From positions 862,001-926,000 of the forward strand of contig JACYXH010000207.1 of assembly GCA_026745465.1 (NCBI GenBank): a stretch of 64,000 nucleotides of DNA, given 5' to 3'. This DNA comes from Lota lota (Eukaryota; Chordata; Actinopteri; Gadiformes; Lotidae). How positions within the stretch are numbered: the stretch's first letter is position 1; each line of letters starts with the position of its first letter. The notes below the pieces were generated by a model that had not been told where the DNA came from, searched no databases, and saw only the letters and a program-made list of their open reading frames with translations. Both the position numbers and the translations under genes were made by a program. This document shows, one piece after another, positions 1 to 13,686 of this stretch.

Positions 1-91
<91 letters not shown>
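1..91. repeat. (AC)n microsatellite, cut by window edge
   Basis: About 45 uninterrupted AC units that continue beyond the left edge of the window. Followed by AC-rich degenerate sequence to about 135. Confidence 0.97.
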
Positions 92-372
92 ACCCTCCTC
101 ACAAAAACACACACTCGCAACACCCAACACACACTTGGTTTTGCTCTCCCTCACTTCTTAAGATCATAAGATCTCTCTCGCTCTCTCTCGCGCGTCCTCT
201 GATGCTACAATGCTACAAGCCAATAAGTCGTGGAGGAGAGAGGGAGGGGGAGGAGGGCTTGGTGGGGGGGGGGGACAGAACAGAACATGAGTGACGCTCA
301 TTGCTTGGACCACCACCTAAAGATGCGGAGCATCATGGTGTATTGCGGGGATCTGACCCTACATGCCCAGAA

Positions 373-373
<1 letters not shown>

Positions 374-406
<33 letters not shown>
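374..406. repeat. G33 homopolymer
   Basis: 33 consecutive G on the plus strand, the longest homopolymer in the window. A second tract, G15, follows at 447-461. Confidence 0.95.
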
Positions 407-407
<1 letters not shown>

Positions 408-968
408 GCATGCATGGAAATTGTTAAAATTGTGTGTGTGTGGGGAGGGGGGGGGGGGGGGTGTCTCTCGCGGGTCCCTCGTGGCTGAAATAAGAAGGAA
501 GGATCACACACACCAGAGTGATCCCGAGCCCCATCTACACTTCTACAGACAGGCTGGTCCCGCTGGTTCCTCCAACACTCTGTCCTGGGTTCGGTTGGAA
601 GTTATCAAAGTGATTCCTCCTGTTAGTTTAGACCCTCGTGTTTGTATTCTGGCTTGTGCTCAAATAATTAAATAAATCTGTAAATTTATAAATCAACAAA
701 AAGAAATGCATTTCATCATGTATTCTCTATTATCTGGCCCCTTTAAACCAAATACCTTGTTTTTATGTTGATTATAGAAGTGACCAAAAAGAGTGAGCTA
801 TAGCTGTAAGATCAGGGATAGTTAAACACTATGTATTGTGTTACAAAGTACACACAAAAGTCAATCATTGATGAGCGATGAAGACCGATGCCTTTCCGGG
901 TCTAAAAAATGCCCAGGTTTTCTCGAGAGACTAGTTTAACGTTAAGTTGTATAGAGTGCAACAGGTGA

Positions 969-989
969 GGGGGGGGGGGGGGGGGGGGG
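969..989. repeat. G21 homopolymer
   Basis: 21 consecutive G, directly after a GGTGAG sequence. Confidence 0.95.
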
Positions 990-2245
990 TGACGACTGGG
1001 ACTGGGGCTACGATACAGCATGAATGGGGTTTATTGTCTTTTTATTTTTATATGCATGCTTGGTACCTTCTTAGCCGGCCACAAGCAGGGCTGAGTGTCG
1101 ATGGATTCTGCTTGTTTTCTTAGGTGTTTTCGCTTTTTGTTTTTCTAATAACACACGCACTGCCAAGTGAACCACGACGCCGCTTTTGACACTCTTCTGT
1201 TGCTTCTGGAAATCCGAAACAAACCTGGCTCCATGCAGGTCTGCTGCTACCACTACACCACCCCCTGCCCCCCTCCCCCCCTCCCTGAGTTCCTTGCCCC
1301 AAACCCTGACCTCTTCGTCCTCAGATGTACCGCTGAAAGTTGTCCTGATGGTCACAGATTTCATTTTTTTCCTTCTTAATATTATTCATGTATAACCAGA
1401 GAAATGCCTTGAAACTGGGATAAATGAGGATTTTGTTCGGAAAGTCTTTCTGTGTCCGGGAGTGCATTGAAAAGCATGATTCCGTTACTATCCCTCCACA
1501 CGCACACAGCCATTTTCCTACTTTACTCGCCCACAGCCACCGCTGTGTGTAATCAGTCAGCTCAGAAAGGAGTTGGCTTCTCTTTCCAAGGTGGATGGGT
1601 TGTTGTGGGCACTTAGTTTCCTTGTTTTGGGTTCATCCTTTATTGTTCGTTTTGTGCTCATGTCCTTTGAACTGCCCTAGTGGTCACTTGACTAATGAAG
1701 TTCTTGCAGTTGACCAGATTAGTAAAGAAAATGTACATGATGTATGGATATATATATGTATATGTTTATGTATATATATTCCTATATTTTGTTGGAAGAG
1801 ATTTCCACATCCACGTGACGATTTATTGTGCATTTTTGCATTCTTCTTTGTCCATCCAAAGCAAAAATCCCATCACTGGATTTTGGAAGTGCTGGTGTTT
1901 GCTAGAGCTGCTTCTTACTAGAGACATTTTATTTTAGCTTCACACTTGCGACTGTAATTAACCAGTAAATGCTAGAAGCGCCTCTTCCCAACTTCACTAA
2001 CAATTTCTGTTTTAGATGGACAGAAAATACTAAAATCCAGTGTAGTATTTGAGATGACTGAATGACCTTGTTTACAATAGGATATTCAACTGTTATCTTG
2101 AAGCAAAATAAATAAAGGTCGAACTGTTTGAAATTCTGTCATTGAATTTGCACAATTACAACAGTTTAATTAATTACATGAGTCGAGTATGGCAGTATAG
2201 ATAGTGACCACTCAAGAATAGAATCAGATGAATGTATATAAAAGC

Positions 2246-2251
2246 TTTATT
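2246..2251 (-). terminator. prrt4: Candidate polyadenylation signal of prrt4
   Basis: TTTATT on the plus strand reads AATAAA on the minus strand, 690 bases after the prrt4 stop codon. It would give a 3' UTR of about 0.7 kb. A weaker ATTAAA lies nearer the stop (about 2563). This is a motif match only; no transcript evidence is available. Confidence 0.4.
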
Positions 2252-2940
2252 AAAAGCATGTGTTGACAAAGGCAATGTTAAGACAAACCATACATCGACA
2301 AGCGGCACAAGTTGCTTTCCGAGGACTCACAGTACAGCTATCGGCATTAACACCAGAGGAACACTGGCTTGTGTTCTACCAGTAGAGGGCACTGCTACAC
2401 CTCTGTTATAAGACACATATGCTCGTCTAGATAGATATAATGAATAGTTTTTGTCTGACATAAATTAAATGTTTCTCTTGATATAAATGAATGAATATCC
2501 GTTAAACTTTTGGAAATTATAAAGATAAATATGTAATATCAGTAGTCTCCTTCAATAAGTGCTTTAATCCACATGAAAAACATTTGTACAAATTCTTTTT
2601 AAAGTTCTTCGTCCCCTCAGTAAAATGTTTCTCTTCAGAGTATTCACATTCACTATCAAACATGAAAAAGTTGCTTACAAATTACCGTTTGGCGTTGACA
2701 TTGGTGGCACTTGGACCCTCATTTGTAAAAACACATTTTCATCCTTTAAGAGCTTTTCGACTTATCTTTACATTTCCAGTCTTGGCCATATACAACCTGG
2801 TATCGGTGTTAACAGAACATGTATGTACACAATCCAATAGGCTATATACTATTTTGCAGCTATCTTATCCCTCCACTCGGAGATTAATACAGCAGCCTAT
2901 ATATTTGTTTGTCGGTCTCCTTATGACGGGATATTCCTTT

Positions 2941-5054
2941 TTATAAATCAATCGTCTCGCTGCAGACACTCGACGCGTCCATCTGTCTGCAGACGCTGAT
3001 GAACTCATCCTGCAGAGACCGGTCCGCCTCGGACGACAGGTCCATGGCCAGGCTCTCCTGGGACGCCGACCCCAGCGTCTGGTAGCGTCTCTGTGGGTCT
3101 CCGCCGCCCTGGTGGCCGGCACTTTGCGCCTGGCGATCCGCGGCATCCTCATCTTGAGCGATCGCGCGTCCCTCGGGGCTGGGACAGAGCACCAGCGAGG
3201 AGCCTCCAAACGACGGCCTGTAGGAGGCGCAAGAGGACGAGCTTCCCCTCCAGCGCTCGGGAGAGGAGCAGGTCGTGGAGGTGGACAGGGATGGCGACGG
3301 CGGGGCGCCCGGTGCGGTGGTCGCCGTCACCCCTCGAGACCGCGACGTAGGTTCGGAGGGCACCTCCGTGCACGACGACGTCCGGTACAGGCCGGCGTCC
3401 GCCGAGAGCGGGTCCCGCCCGAAGAGGGACTGGCCTCCGTTGGGAAGCGGCCCGAGGTTGGCGAGGGACAGGTCGCTGCTGCAGAGGGGTGTGGTGGGGC
3501 TGAAGAGGCTCATGGGGAACAGGGACTCGCCGAACAGCGCCTCGTCGATGCTGCGGCGCAGGTCGATGGGCGAGGGGGGCCGGAGGTCCGCCGTGGAGTC
3601 GCTGGTCATGGACGACCGGCCCGACGCCGCCCCTCCCGCGCCGCCGTCGGGCTTCTCGGAACCCGTCAGGTCCAGGTCCCGGTAGGCCAAGGCCCGGTTG
3701 CTGTGGTAGAGGAGGTCCAGGCCGTTCAGACTGCTCCCCGTTCTCTCGTCCACCAGGGTGTAGAGGGGCAGGCTCTCGGTCTCCCCCAGCCCCAGGCCCG
3801 TGTCCACGATGGCCAGCTTCTCCTGCTGGTTCAGGGCCCAGTGGTAGGTCCCGGGCAGGATCGGCGACTTGGCGGCCAGCAGCTCGGTCCAGCAGCTCCC
3901 GGCGCCGGGGAGGCTGTCGGAGCAGTAGACGGGCTGCGCCACCACCAGGGCCAAAGTGAGACACACCCCCAGCTCGCACACCCTGCAGCTGAACTGGAAC
4001 GTCCACCACGGCCAGGGATGGAAGACCTCCTCCCCTCCGGTGACGCCCATGGCGTTGAGCATGGCGTACAGCTGCAAGCCGGCGCACGCCAGGCAGAACA
4101 GGGCCGAGACGCACACCGTCACGGCCGCGCGCTCCCAGTCGCGGCTCTCCGCGAAGGGACAGCGGTTGTAGCGCTCGGCTGGCGTGGGCGACGTGTTGTT
4201 CAGGTGGTAGATGTGTTTGGAGTCGGCGCGCACGTACACGTAAAACACAAAGTAGGCGGCGGACAGAAAGGTGGCCAGCGCCACGAACGCCCCCCGCGAG
4301 ACGAGGCAGAGGAAGAGGCGGACGGCAGGGTTCTGCCGGTACAGGTTCAGCAGCGTCACGGGGCCGAAGGCGGCCGCAAAGTGCAGCACCACCAGGCAGG
4401 CCAGGAAGAAGGGCCGCTGGAAGGCCGAGTAGGAGAGCTGCATCCGGGAGCGCATGGACAGCAGGAGGAAGACCAGGCCGAAGGCCGCAGTCAGGCACGG
4501 GAACAGGGACTCCTGCAGCACCAGGTAGGCCTCCGTGGAGGGCAGGTGGCCCTGGTGGCCGTAGGCGTCGTACAGCAGGGAGAAGGACCGCGTGCAGCCG
4601 GCGGCCAGGAGGAACAGACTGACCAGCGCAAAGTAGCCGCAGCCGGACGGACACCGCAGCGGCAGGCAGAGGAGGTTGAGCGCGGAGGCCAGGGTGACGG
4701 CGGCGAAGAAGCAGCCCGTGCTGTAGACGTGGGCGTTCCAGGCCAGACCCCAGGTGGCCATGGCGCTGTTCCAGTCCGTGTAGAGGGGCACCAGCATGGC
4801 CGGGTTTGGCGGGTGGAAGGGGTTGTGTGATTGGTTGGTGGAGGCGGTGGCGGTGGCGGTGGCGGTGGCGGTGGCGGGGGCGGTGGTGGTGGAGGCCGGG
4901 CCGGGGGCGGAGGCCGCTGACTCCCAGGTGTAGGAGAAGTTGCAGATTCCGGAGCTTTCTTCGTTGGCGTTGCAGTCGGGGAGGAGTGTGGCGCTGGGGT
5001 CTGCAGGCTGGGGTGTCCAGGCCTCGGTGGGGAGAGGAATGTGCGTGGCGTTGG
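2941..5054 (-). CDS. prrt4: prrt4, terminal coding exon (seven-TM region and cytoplasmic tail)
   Basis: This exon encodes residues 305-1008 of a proline-rich transmembrane protein of the PRRT3/PRRT4 type. The acceptor is a CAG at 5055-5057; the exon starts in phase 1 and fits the donor at 16968 exactly (913 + 2114 nt = 1009 codons with the TAA). After a short Thr/Ala-rich stretch with an N-glycosylation motif (N306-A-T), hydrophobic segments lie near residues 415-437, 443-465, 483-505, 520-542, 550-577, 614-638 and 657-680, which suggests seven membrane passes. The remaining 330 residues are Ser/Pro-rich and should be cytoplasmic. A (GGTGGC)n-like run at 4843-4880 encodes an Ala-Thr repeat. 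The exon is strikingly GC-rich. Its cellular function is not established. I prefer PRRT4 to PRRT3 because leptin and mir-129 are neighbours; protein phylogeny should confirm this. Confidence 0.88.
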
Positions 5055-5514
5055 CTGGGATGGAGAAAAAAAACAGAGAAATGGACTTTCATTTTTTCTT
5101 CCTTCCATTCATGTCGATTAATACAAAATGCGCCAGCGTTTAGAAATATGTTTGAATGAGTCATTTGCAAAAGACATTGGAAATCGGAAAACAAAGGGAG
5201 GGAGACGCATACTGTTAATGCAAGTTTGATAAGTGTGAGTGTGTGTGGGTGCGTGTGTGGACACGCCGTCTCGTGTGGAGGCGAAAGTGCGTGGGTGTAG
5301 GCCTGCACGCACACCCACCACACACCAGCGGATGAACTTAAAGCCATTTTAATCATTTGCTCATGAGAATTCACAACAAGCATTTACAAAGCCGTACAAA
5401 CTGGCGGCCAGCCAGGACTGTGAAAGCCTTCTAATGTGTTAATCCTGTATAAAACCCAACCGCTTGCAAGAAAGCCAACTTCAAAAAAGGGTTCGGCCGC
5501 CGGAAAAGTAGGTA

Positions 5515-5516
<2 letters not shown>

Positions 5517-5563
<47 letters not shown>
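5517..5563. repeat. (GT)n microsatellite
   Basis: About 23 uninterrupted GT units in the prrt4 intron. Confidence 0.95.
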
Positions 5564-5566
<3 letters not shown>

Positions 5567-6960
5567 AGTGTAAGTGTGTGCATGGGTGAAAGCAGTCCAC
5601 TTGAAACCACAGGGCCCTTCTTTGCCTTTGTGTTACGTAAGACATCTGGTGTTTCAATGCGAGCGCGACTAACTCTGATTGTGTTAGATCCGTTGACGAC
5701 GGAAACAGAACCAGGGAGGTTTCTAAGTGCCTCATTTTTGTAAGGAGCGGGGGGGAAAAACAAGGAGACTATTTTGATCCTTAAATATGTGTTTTCATGA
5801 TGTGCCTGCAAAGCTCATCTGCGTTGTATGTGTAGCCTACAAGTTTATATACACAATTTATGGGAGAGGATTGAAAATAGAACATGAGTCATCATCTATA
5901 GTTTAATGGCTTACAGATGGTCACCAAAAACCTCTCCAAATTTCACTCAGTCAACCAGATGAGAGGTCACATTTTAAATGTATTCTTCCTGATAATGACG
6001 TCCATGTCCATGCTACTTTGTGATTAACAATGACCTAATGAAGACCCCCTGGCTGTCAAAGAAAACCCAGAAACTCTACTATATCTCCTCTTGGAAAAAC
6101 AGCCATCAGTCACAAACAGACCAAAAGCTGAAATAAATTGAATTGTGTCTTCCCCAGACCAACATATCAAAAGGCTCATCAGCCACACCGCTTCAGGCCC
6201 TTACCAGAGATCATCAGCACTCCACCAAGACAGACAGGCTCTGTCCAGCACTGAGACCAGGCATAATAAATTAACAAAGATAACATAAGAACAACCAGTG
6301 ACATCAGGTTTTTTAGTTCTTTGTGGGGTGTTTTAGTAGTGAGGCGTAAGTAGTTCCTCTGCACTAATGGATGCGGTTGTGCAATGTGCTTGTAATGAGA
6401 TGAAGGTGATGTTTTTCTCTGGATGTGGCGGCGATGCAGCCAATAGCCAAGGACGGTTGTTGCTCTTGACAACAGATGGTAAAATGAGTGCGCTATTCAT
6501 CTCTGGTAAAGGCATGAGAAACACATCATGTAGCAGTATAGCGTTGCATGCCAACTTTAAACGATGTTTGCAGACTTCTCCTACCCCTCCTAACCTTCTG
6601 AATCGTACGAGTATGTTCAAGACATAGTGGATTCGTCTAGTGGTTGGAGGTTGAAATGTATGTTCTCGGTTGTTTCTCACGAGTCTGTATTCCTGCTCAT
6701 TTTGTATTATTTGGGAGGTGTAAGATAGTGCGGGTGGTGATCCTGCACTGATGCACAAAAACTGTCACTCCCTGAGGCGGAGTTTGTTATTCTTTTATTT
6801 CTGACCTGGAACATTTGTCTGCTTCAAAGGTTTGGCTTTTGTTCCATTCGATTTTCCACCTGGCTTGTCTTTCATTTATCTACATCTCTTCCTGTCCTGT
6901 AGTCTGTGCTCTTTTGCTCTGGTATCTACATTTTTCCAGTGGACGTTTTCATTTATCTCG

Positions 6961-7090
<130 letters not shown>

Positions 7091-7700
7091 TGTAGTTCTC
7101 AACTCGTTTCCTGTATACCAACACTCATTTCCTCAAGAACCTACTGAAACTCTCAAAGCATGTGAGCAAACATACATCATTTATTTGTTTCTTTCACGTC
7201 AAGTGGTGTCGTAGTACCGACAGCTGGTTTGCCGTTGTTGACAACTTTCCTGCACTATTAGTCGCCCAGCAGCAGCATCGATGAAACCGTCAAGCTTGAG
7301 GAAACATGAACGCCATGAGTGCCTTTTTGTTGGCGTCAAGCGCGTCGCCCCCATACAAGCTGATCAACAGACACATGAAACGACGCCGTGTTTAATGCAT
7401 CTTTTATGAGCAGAAATGAGATATCGTGTCGAGGCGGTTTCTCCTGTGCTGCGTCGCCATGCTGCTTTTCAGCACGGTTCCGACGGTCCCTTGTGCTGCT
7501 GTGTGTTGTTTTACGGTCGCAACAAATTGGGATTTGGGGAATTTGAGGAAAGGGCTTGCGCGCTTTGTTGGTTTGTCATGACAGGTGGACAGGCGGGCCT
7601 GCCATTCCAATGGAAAACTGGTTTGCTGCTCAACCAATTTTGCTCGTCAATTAAAAACGCCTGCTGCGAACGCGCCCTCGATGGGCATTTTTATCCTGAC

Positions 7701-7710
7701 CTATTTTTAG
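7701..7710. promoter_or_regulatory. MEF2-type motif in an exon-free, non-repetitive intron patch
   Basis: CTATTTTTAG is an exact match to the MEF2 consensus. It lies in a stretch (about 7210-7800) that lacks simple repeats and mobile-element features, inside the prrt4 intron. Function is inferred from the motif only. Confidence 0.3.
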
Positions 7711-8231
7711 GGATGCTGAAATAATTAAAGCAGACCCACTTTTACGGCCATTAAGAGGAAGGAGACGCTCCCATAAGTAAAACAAACGCTCCTATTAAAA
7801 GATCGCCAGAGGTTACTTTTCCACACCCCACTTCGTGTCACATGACCAAGACATGTTGCAGATACAGGTATGCCAGGCTACAGTATCAGAACAATACCGC
7901 ATGTAATATAGCGTGGATAACCGGGGCGTGGTTGTACTGCTGTGAAGCACACCGCCTAAATGAGGCCTGTTTCAATAAACCAATGAACCAGACGTGAATT
8001 GTCCTGATAGCAAAACAAAGTGGATGTGTGGTTAGCGTGTGCTAACTGTTAGAGAAACATAGCGCACGCTGGGGGTGCCAAGCTATGCGGTACTGCACCC
8101 TACACTGCCCATGCCGTTTAGCTAAAATTTCCATGGGGAGATTGGGGTAGCACGGTCCAATTGCTGGAGAAGCCCAGTGATGATAAACTGCCCGTAGACC
8201 TTGTTCACCTAGCAGCCATATCGTTTAGTGA

Positions 8232-8253
8232 GGGGGGGGGGGGGGGGGGGGGG
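8232..8253. repeat. G22 homopolymer
   Basis: 22 consecutive G directly next to the left arm of the fold-back element at 8257-8380. Confidence 0.95.
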
Positions 8254-8256
8254 ATC

Positions 8257-8380
8257 TTCTAGAATCTTTGGAAACCATGACAACTAGATATTTTTAGTTC
8301 TGCTTTTCCATTTCCCTACCCAGGTAGCACTTAGAATGTATTTCCATTGCGTTGTCATGGTTTCCCCAAAGATTCTAAAA
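8257..8380. repeat. Fold-back (inverted-repeat) element
   Basis: The left arm (8257-8284) and right arm (8351-8380) are reverse complements except for a 2-nt insertion and one mismatch; the core is AGAATCTTTGG...AAACCATGACAAC. The spacer is 66 bp. The structure suggests a small non-autonomous DNA element or a snap-back insertion. The family was not identified and no clear target-site duplication was seen. Confidence 0.7.
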
Positions 8381-10788
8381 GGTTTATCCATCCAACTTAC
8401 CTATACGGCCACTAGCTGAATAGCGTCTAATGGCTATTGTCTATTGCCTCACTGCTGCACTCTATAAATGTCTCATGCAACAGCAATTCGGTGATCCAAG
8501 CCAGCATGGATTGGTGGAGTATCCGATTTCCCTGACACAGGCTATTGGGTCGGGCTGGGCCATTGTGCGATGTCCTGTGAAGCTGACACATGCCTGCGTT
8601 GAGGGGGACATACCCCTATCAGGGTCACGGTGAGGGAGGTCAGTGTAACCATGAGAAAAGAATTACAAAGAGAGCAATATAAAAAAAGCAGATTTTTGTC
8701 TTCTTAAAACCCTGGGGTTTGGGTGGGGTTGTACAGTTTTAAGTTGTATACATACTCTGCAGAGTGCATTGGTCGTAAACATTTAGTTGACCGCAGCTTC
8801 AGCGGCTGTGGTGTGTAGTTGTTGATGTGAGGTGTACCAGAGGAGTTTCTGAGAAAGAGTTGGCTCTCTCTCTCTATAAGGGTACAGTATGATCACAGAC
8901 GAGTCTCTCAGAGACGGGTGTAGTAGAAGCCTCAATGCAGGGGGTGCACAATAATACAAATTTGGAGTTGGCACTGACATAGTGGCTACTCCACTATATT
9001 TGATCCGCTTCACGGATTCACTTTAGTAGAGAATGTGATATTTGTGCTCTGGAGCCAATGATATTATATTATATATGTATACATTATTGTTTTTAGCCAT
9101 AGCAGTACTTAAAACAATAACAAATCACCATACCTTACTCTAAAAACAGTCATGATTTTAGAAAGTATGACCAAGGCAGCTGTAACCCTGTAACCCTCAC
9201 TTTACAGGGTTAACCCTGTAAGTCCCAACATTTCAACAGATGATAAAACCAGTTAGACCTGATCCGTCCTGCCGTCACATTTTTTATTTATTTTTGGTTA
9301 AGGGTTGGCTTTTGGATTGGAATGACTCTTCAAATTGTCTTTAGGGAAAATAAAGTTTCATGTCTGACCACGCATTTATCCACCATCCACCCGTCCATTG
9401 CTCCGTCTCTACTTATGTCGATTGGATCATTAATAACATCAACGGCCTCCATTAGAGTCCTTAATCCTTTAATTCTTCCCACCTCGTCAAAAAGGCGATT
9501 AGCGGGGAATTCATTGGGAGGCCTCATAGTGCAGACTGCCGCAGAGAACCAATCTCAGGAAGATCTAATCTAATTATGGAGCGCCGCTCTGCTGCCCAGG
9601 AGATAAGCTGCAGTGGGTCGACCAGACTGGAGAACACAGGGGTTTGAGTGGTGCTTCTGTGGCCTGTTTGAAACATGCCTGCGACGTCGAGACGAGATAT
9701 ACTAGTGTGTGTATCTCCTAGACACAACCGTCCTGTAACTCCCTCTCGTGTCCTCTCCTCCTGTTAACGTGGCTGCTGTTGAACTACTGACATAGCTCCT
9801 CTCTTGCTATGTGATACCTTTTGATATTTACAGACATATCTTGCATCAGAGCATCCAACAAGCAGACACCGAGTCATATAAAGACATGCTGCATGCACAA
9901 GATGCCGCTGTCCTCAATCCACATGCATATGCCATTCTTACATATGCCACTCATATGTCATGCGTGTGATACTGTGATAATGATTGGTCTACGGTAGACC
10001 ACTTCACGCTATTTAAAACAAGTTGTCATTTTGCAAGAGCAGCCTGTGAGATCTTTTATTCCCGACACCTCAAGACGCTGTTCACACCCGCGCCGAGAAT
10101 ATTAAGGAGGCGAGTACGTCTTTGTTTAAACCTCTTGCTCTTTGACATGAAACCCAGTCGGCCCCACTCCCTTCTGAAATGTCACTGCGTCATTCGCACG
10201 CAGCGCATTTAACACGTCTATTTTTACAAAAACCAGTTGACAAGTTTGCTATTCTCGGCTATGTAATGTAGGTTAGATCTGCTGCCGAGAGAAGTGGGTT
10301 GCGAGGGGACTTTATCATGTCCTCCCTGGCAAATCTCTCATTTATTTTGTTGATGCCACAGACTGTTAGTCTCCTACCATGCCAATACCTGTTTACCAAC
10401 AGAAGAGGAGCAATGTCGTGCTGCTCAGATGGACCGGACGTCCTTATCTCGCCCACTCTCTCTTAAACGACCTGTTTGTTTCCTCCTCCCTTTGGGAGCA
10501 ATTAGGTCGCTGCAGGCAAAGGTTGAAGAGGAATTGGTCCGCCACAGTCTTCCTCTCTCTATTGCTCTGTATCTGCCTCTCTTCCTCTCTCCCACTGACG
10601 GATTTCACGGTTCTCAAACTCTAACAAGGCGGCCTTGGTCTTCAGAAGAAAAATAAAAGACCACATCCTTAGTTGTCTTCCTTCTTGCAACGTGGTAGAA
10701 ATGGCCCCAAACACATGCTGACTTTGCAATTATGCAGTTTTGATGCTGAGACCCTAAATGACCACATTCCAGGTGCATCTCCCCCCAG

Positions 10789-10812
10789 CCCCCCCCCCCC
10801 CCCCCCCCCCCC
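10789..10812. repeat. C24 homopolymer
   Basis: 24 consecutive C on the plus strand in the prrt4 intron. Confidence 0.95.
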
Positions 10813-11759
10813 TCCTTCCTCATACCTGTCGTAAGTCTCCCGGACGTTGTCGGCAGTTTGAATGTGGCCGTGGAAACTTCTGCCGAGCTCGTATTCTTCG
10901 TCCGGTTCCCTGCTACAACATACTCCTCGTCAGCTTCCTCACCAGTCTTTTCCTCGCTGCCTGGAATCTCTGGGGTAAAAAACAACAACAAATAAACCAA
11001 AAAGTGTCCCCCAGGTGGAATCAGTCTTTACAGCAAAGACTATTCAAAATAAATGCAATCCCAATATTGTACTGAAATGGATTACAATATCGTTAATCCC
11101 TCGAGTGTTGACGGAACGTTGTTGTTCCTGAACGGCTCAGCTCCCATTGAGACTCGTCCCACTATGCGCTGCAACAGAATAGATTTCCCCAACCCAGTTC
11201 TGTCAGATGGACTGGCCTAGCATCCACTTAACTTTAGTCATCCATCCATAGTACAGGAGTCTGTGACCGTGTACTGTATTGCACAGTCATGCATTGACTC
11301 TTGTTATTGGCCTCTCTCTTTTCTGTGTGTGTCTGAATGTGTGTGCGTGTGTGCACGCGTGTGGATTTTTACTACTCCAAAATAAAAGCCAATGTTGTAT
11401 CTTTTTGTCAGACTAATGGAACAACACGCTTTCTGAAAAAAAGTCCAATTTCAAACACAGATGGCAGAGAGAACCAGCACCGGGAGAGTTTCCAGGACGA
11501 GAGAAGGGGAGTGGAAGAGAATTTACGATGCAACGAGAGCCACGTTGTTGCAGTGGATCACTGAAAGGTGTAAATGTACAAATGGCTCTACGATACTGAA
11601 TCACTTTGGGGTAAAAAAAAAAAATTGCTCCGTTGTCAACTTATGTAGGAAGATGACTTTGTGACAGATCTTGGAGAGTGAACCTGTGAAGTCCATGATG
11701 ACAAGATGAGATAATCAATTCAGGTCAACAGGGTTACTTTGAATATACATTTGTGTACT

Positions 11760-12031
11760 TTTTACTAGTTAATGCAGTATTAAGCATTACTATATAGTAT
11801 TAGCATGGGGGTGAAAGTGAACCCTAACCCTTACCCTGGCCCTAATAGTAAATAATGTATAATGAATGTATACATTAATACCTTAGTTACCATGAACACC
11901 ATAAGGAAACGATGACCATTAGTTAATTAACAGTTAACTTATGGTAATGTAACTGCTAGTTAAGTGTTAGTTACTGCTTATTACTACATTAAATGGTATG
12001 TACCCTTATGGTATAGTGTTACCTTTGGTTT
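11760..12031. repeat. AT-rich palindromic MITE-like element, copy 1
   Basis: The sequence is rich in TTAAT/GTTA words and ends in GGTATAGTGTTACC, a degenerate form of the TTGTAAAGTGTTA terminus common in teleost genomes. It shares the internal AACCCTAACCCTTACCCT-type segment with the copy at 42950-43172 and overall composition with the copy at 35349-35629. It is probably a non-autonomous DNA transposon remnant; the exact superfamily was not determined. Confidence 0.55.
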
Positions 12032-12884
12032 CAGCTTAAACAGAAACTCGGCCCAGATAGCTCTAGGTCTTGCTGGGTCTTTGAGCACAGATGGTGTTCA
12101 CCATCCGTCTCAAGTTTCAAGTTTAGTGTCATTGAGTCAGCAAACTCTCATCGGTCACGGTGCATGTCACTGCGTCATAATCTATGCCAGTGCACGTACA
12201 CACTCAAAAGTGAAAGTCAACCGTGGGCGTAGTAGAGACAGTGTTCCTGAGAACAACGCTGTCACTTTAAAACACTGTTGACCTCCACACAGCAGGGTGG
12301 CTTGCTCAGCGAGAGGGGAAGAAGAATAATGAGCCATACTGCAGACGAACATGCGCACACGCTCACTGACACTGCATTGTACACTGCGCTAAAAACGCAT
12401 GTGCAAAGTTGTGTCGCATTCAACTCCATATACATACACATGCACACATAAATATACAAGCACACATACATGTGTATGGAACTAGATACCTTGCTTTGCC
12501 ATGTTCCTTTGGTAGCTACACCGAACCTTAACTGCCTACATCCATGCGACACATTCAATGACAGCATGCGCAGCAGCCTCGCATTTAAGAGAAACAGTCA
12601 CCTTCATTAAGTGGATTCGGGTCGAAGCGTTTAGGTAGTGGAATCGTGATGCTGTTAAGTTTGACAGGAGGGGAAAAAGTGAACCGTTTGCACACACACA
12701 CAACTTAAACAAGGGACAGCTACGCACTCAAAGCGCGCGCGTGTGTGTGAGAGAGTGTGTGTTTGGGTCTGCAGGAGAGACACACACGAGAGAAAGAGAC
12801 TATGGGTGTGTCTGCCTTTGGTGCCTGCTTTAATTAGCAAGCTCTGCACCAAATGAGACAGGGACAGTACTAGGGGAAGGAACT

Positions 12885-12886
<2 letters not shown>

Positions 12887-12940
<54 letters not shown>

Positions 12941-12978
12941 CCACCCACACACACACACACACATACACACACACACAC
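12887..12978. repeat. (TC)20 followed by interrupted (AC)n
   Basis: A pure TC tract (12887-12926) runs directly into AC repeats with CCC interruptions and one TAC. Confidence 0.95.
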
Positions 12979-13685
12979 CGGTGAAATTCCCCTCGAGGAA
13001 AATATATATATTTGCCAGGTTGTGGAAAAACATTCTGCTGTGGTCATTGTTGGCCATATAGTAATGACCACAGTCTGCCAACAATATCCCATGCTCTCTG
13101 CCAACCATTTTATCTCTGTTTCTATCTGTTGTACTGCTCTCCAAATGTAATGAAGCCACATAGGAGAATGGAAAATTATTTTTGGGGTAGGAGGTCTGGC
13201 AGTAGTTAAGAGGGTATAACAGGGAATATGTTCAAATAACATACACACTTTTTTCTTCTTTATGCACATTACTCATGGCTGTAAACAATTTGCCAAATGT
13301 TGGATAGACATGCAAATGGGGCCGGTTGTTGTTATTTTATTTATTTATGGAGGAACTGTGACATTAATTAAGTGCGCCATGCCATACATCAGCAGCAGTC
13401 TCCGCCCAGAAGAATATGTAAAGCAAGTAATAAGCAAGAATACATATTGTGTAACCGTGAAGACAAAGACAAGGTCGGCGTTAATATGTGGCGGATCTGA
13501 GGGTACATGTTAATATTTTCTCTACATTTAAAGGTTGCTATGCTTTCTGGGCAATGTGTCCATGGCTGCGCCACTGAAGTATTGCCCTCTTGTGTCCTCA
13601 GGGCAAAAAGGGACTTAAATATATTGATGTTTTTTTCCGTCACACACTAGACACAGATACACAAACACAGACACAGCCAGACATA

Positions 13686-13686
<1 letters not shown>

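Larger units (their letters stand above)
92..2245. other. Intergenic DNA downstream of prrt4
   Basis: No coding exon recognised. The stretch holds G homopolymers (G33 at 374-406, G15 at 447-461, G21 at 969-989), a C-rich patch near 1260-1285 and otherwise unremarkable AT-rich sequence. Short open frames here follow the low-complexity sequence and are not credible genes. Confidence 0.7.

Noticed and set aside
3112-4830. 572-codon open frame opposite the prrt4 terminal exon
   Set aside because: It is an antisense shadow of a GC-rich coding exon; its product is Arg/Gly/Gln-rich without domains.
3149-5383. 744-codon minus-strand frame overlapping prrt4
   Set aside because: It is a different frame of the same strand as prrt4; composition (His/Arg/Pro/Leu) shows frame-shifted coding sequence, and it reads through the acceptor at 5055.
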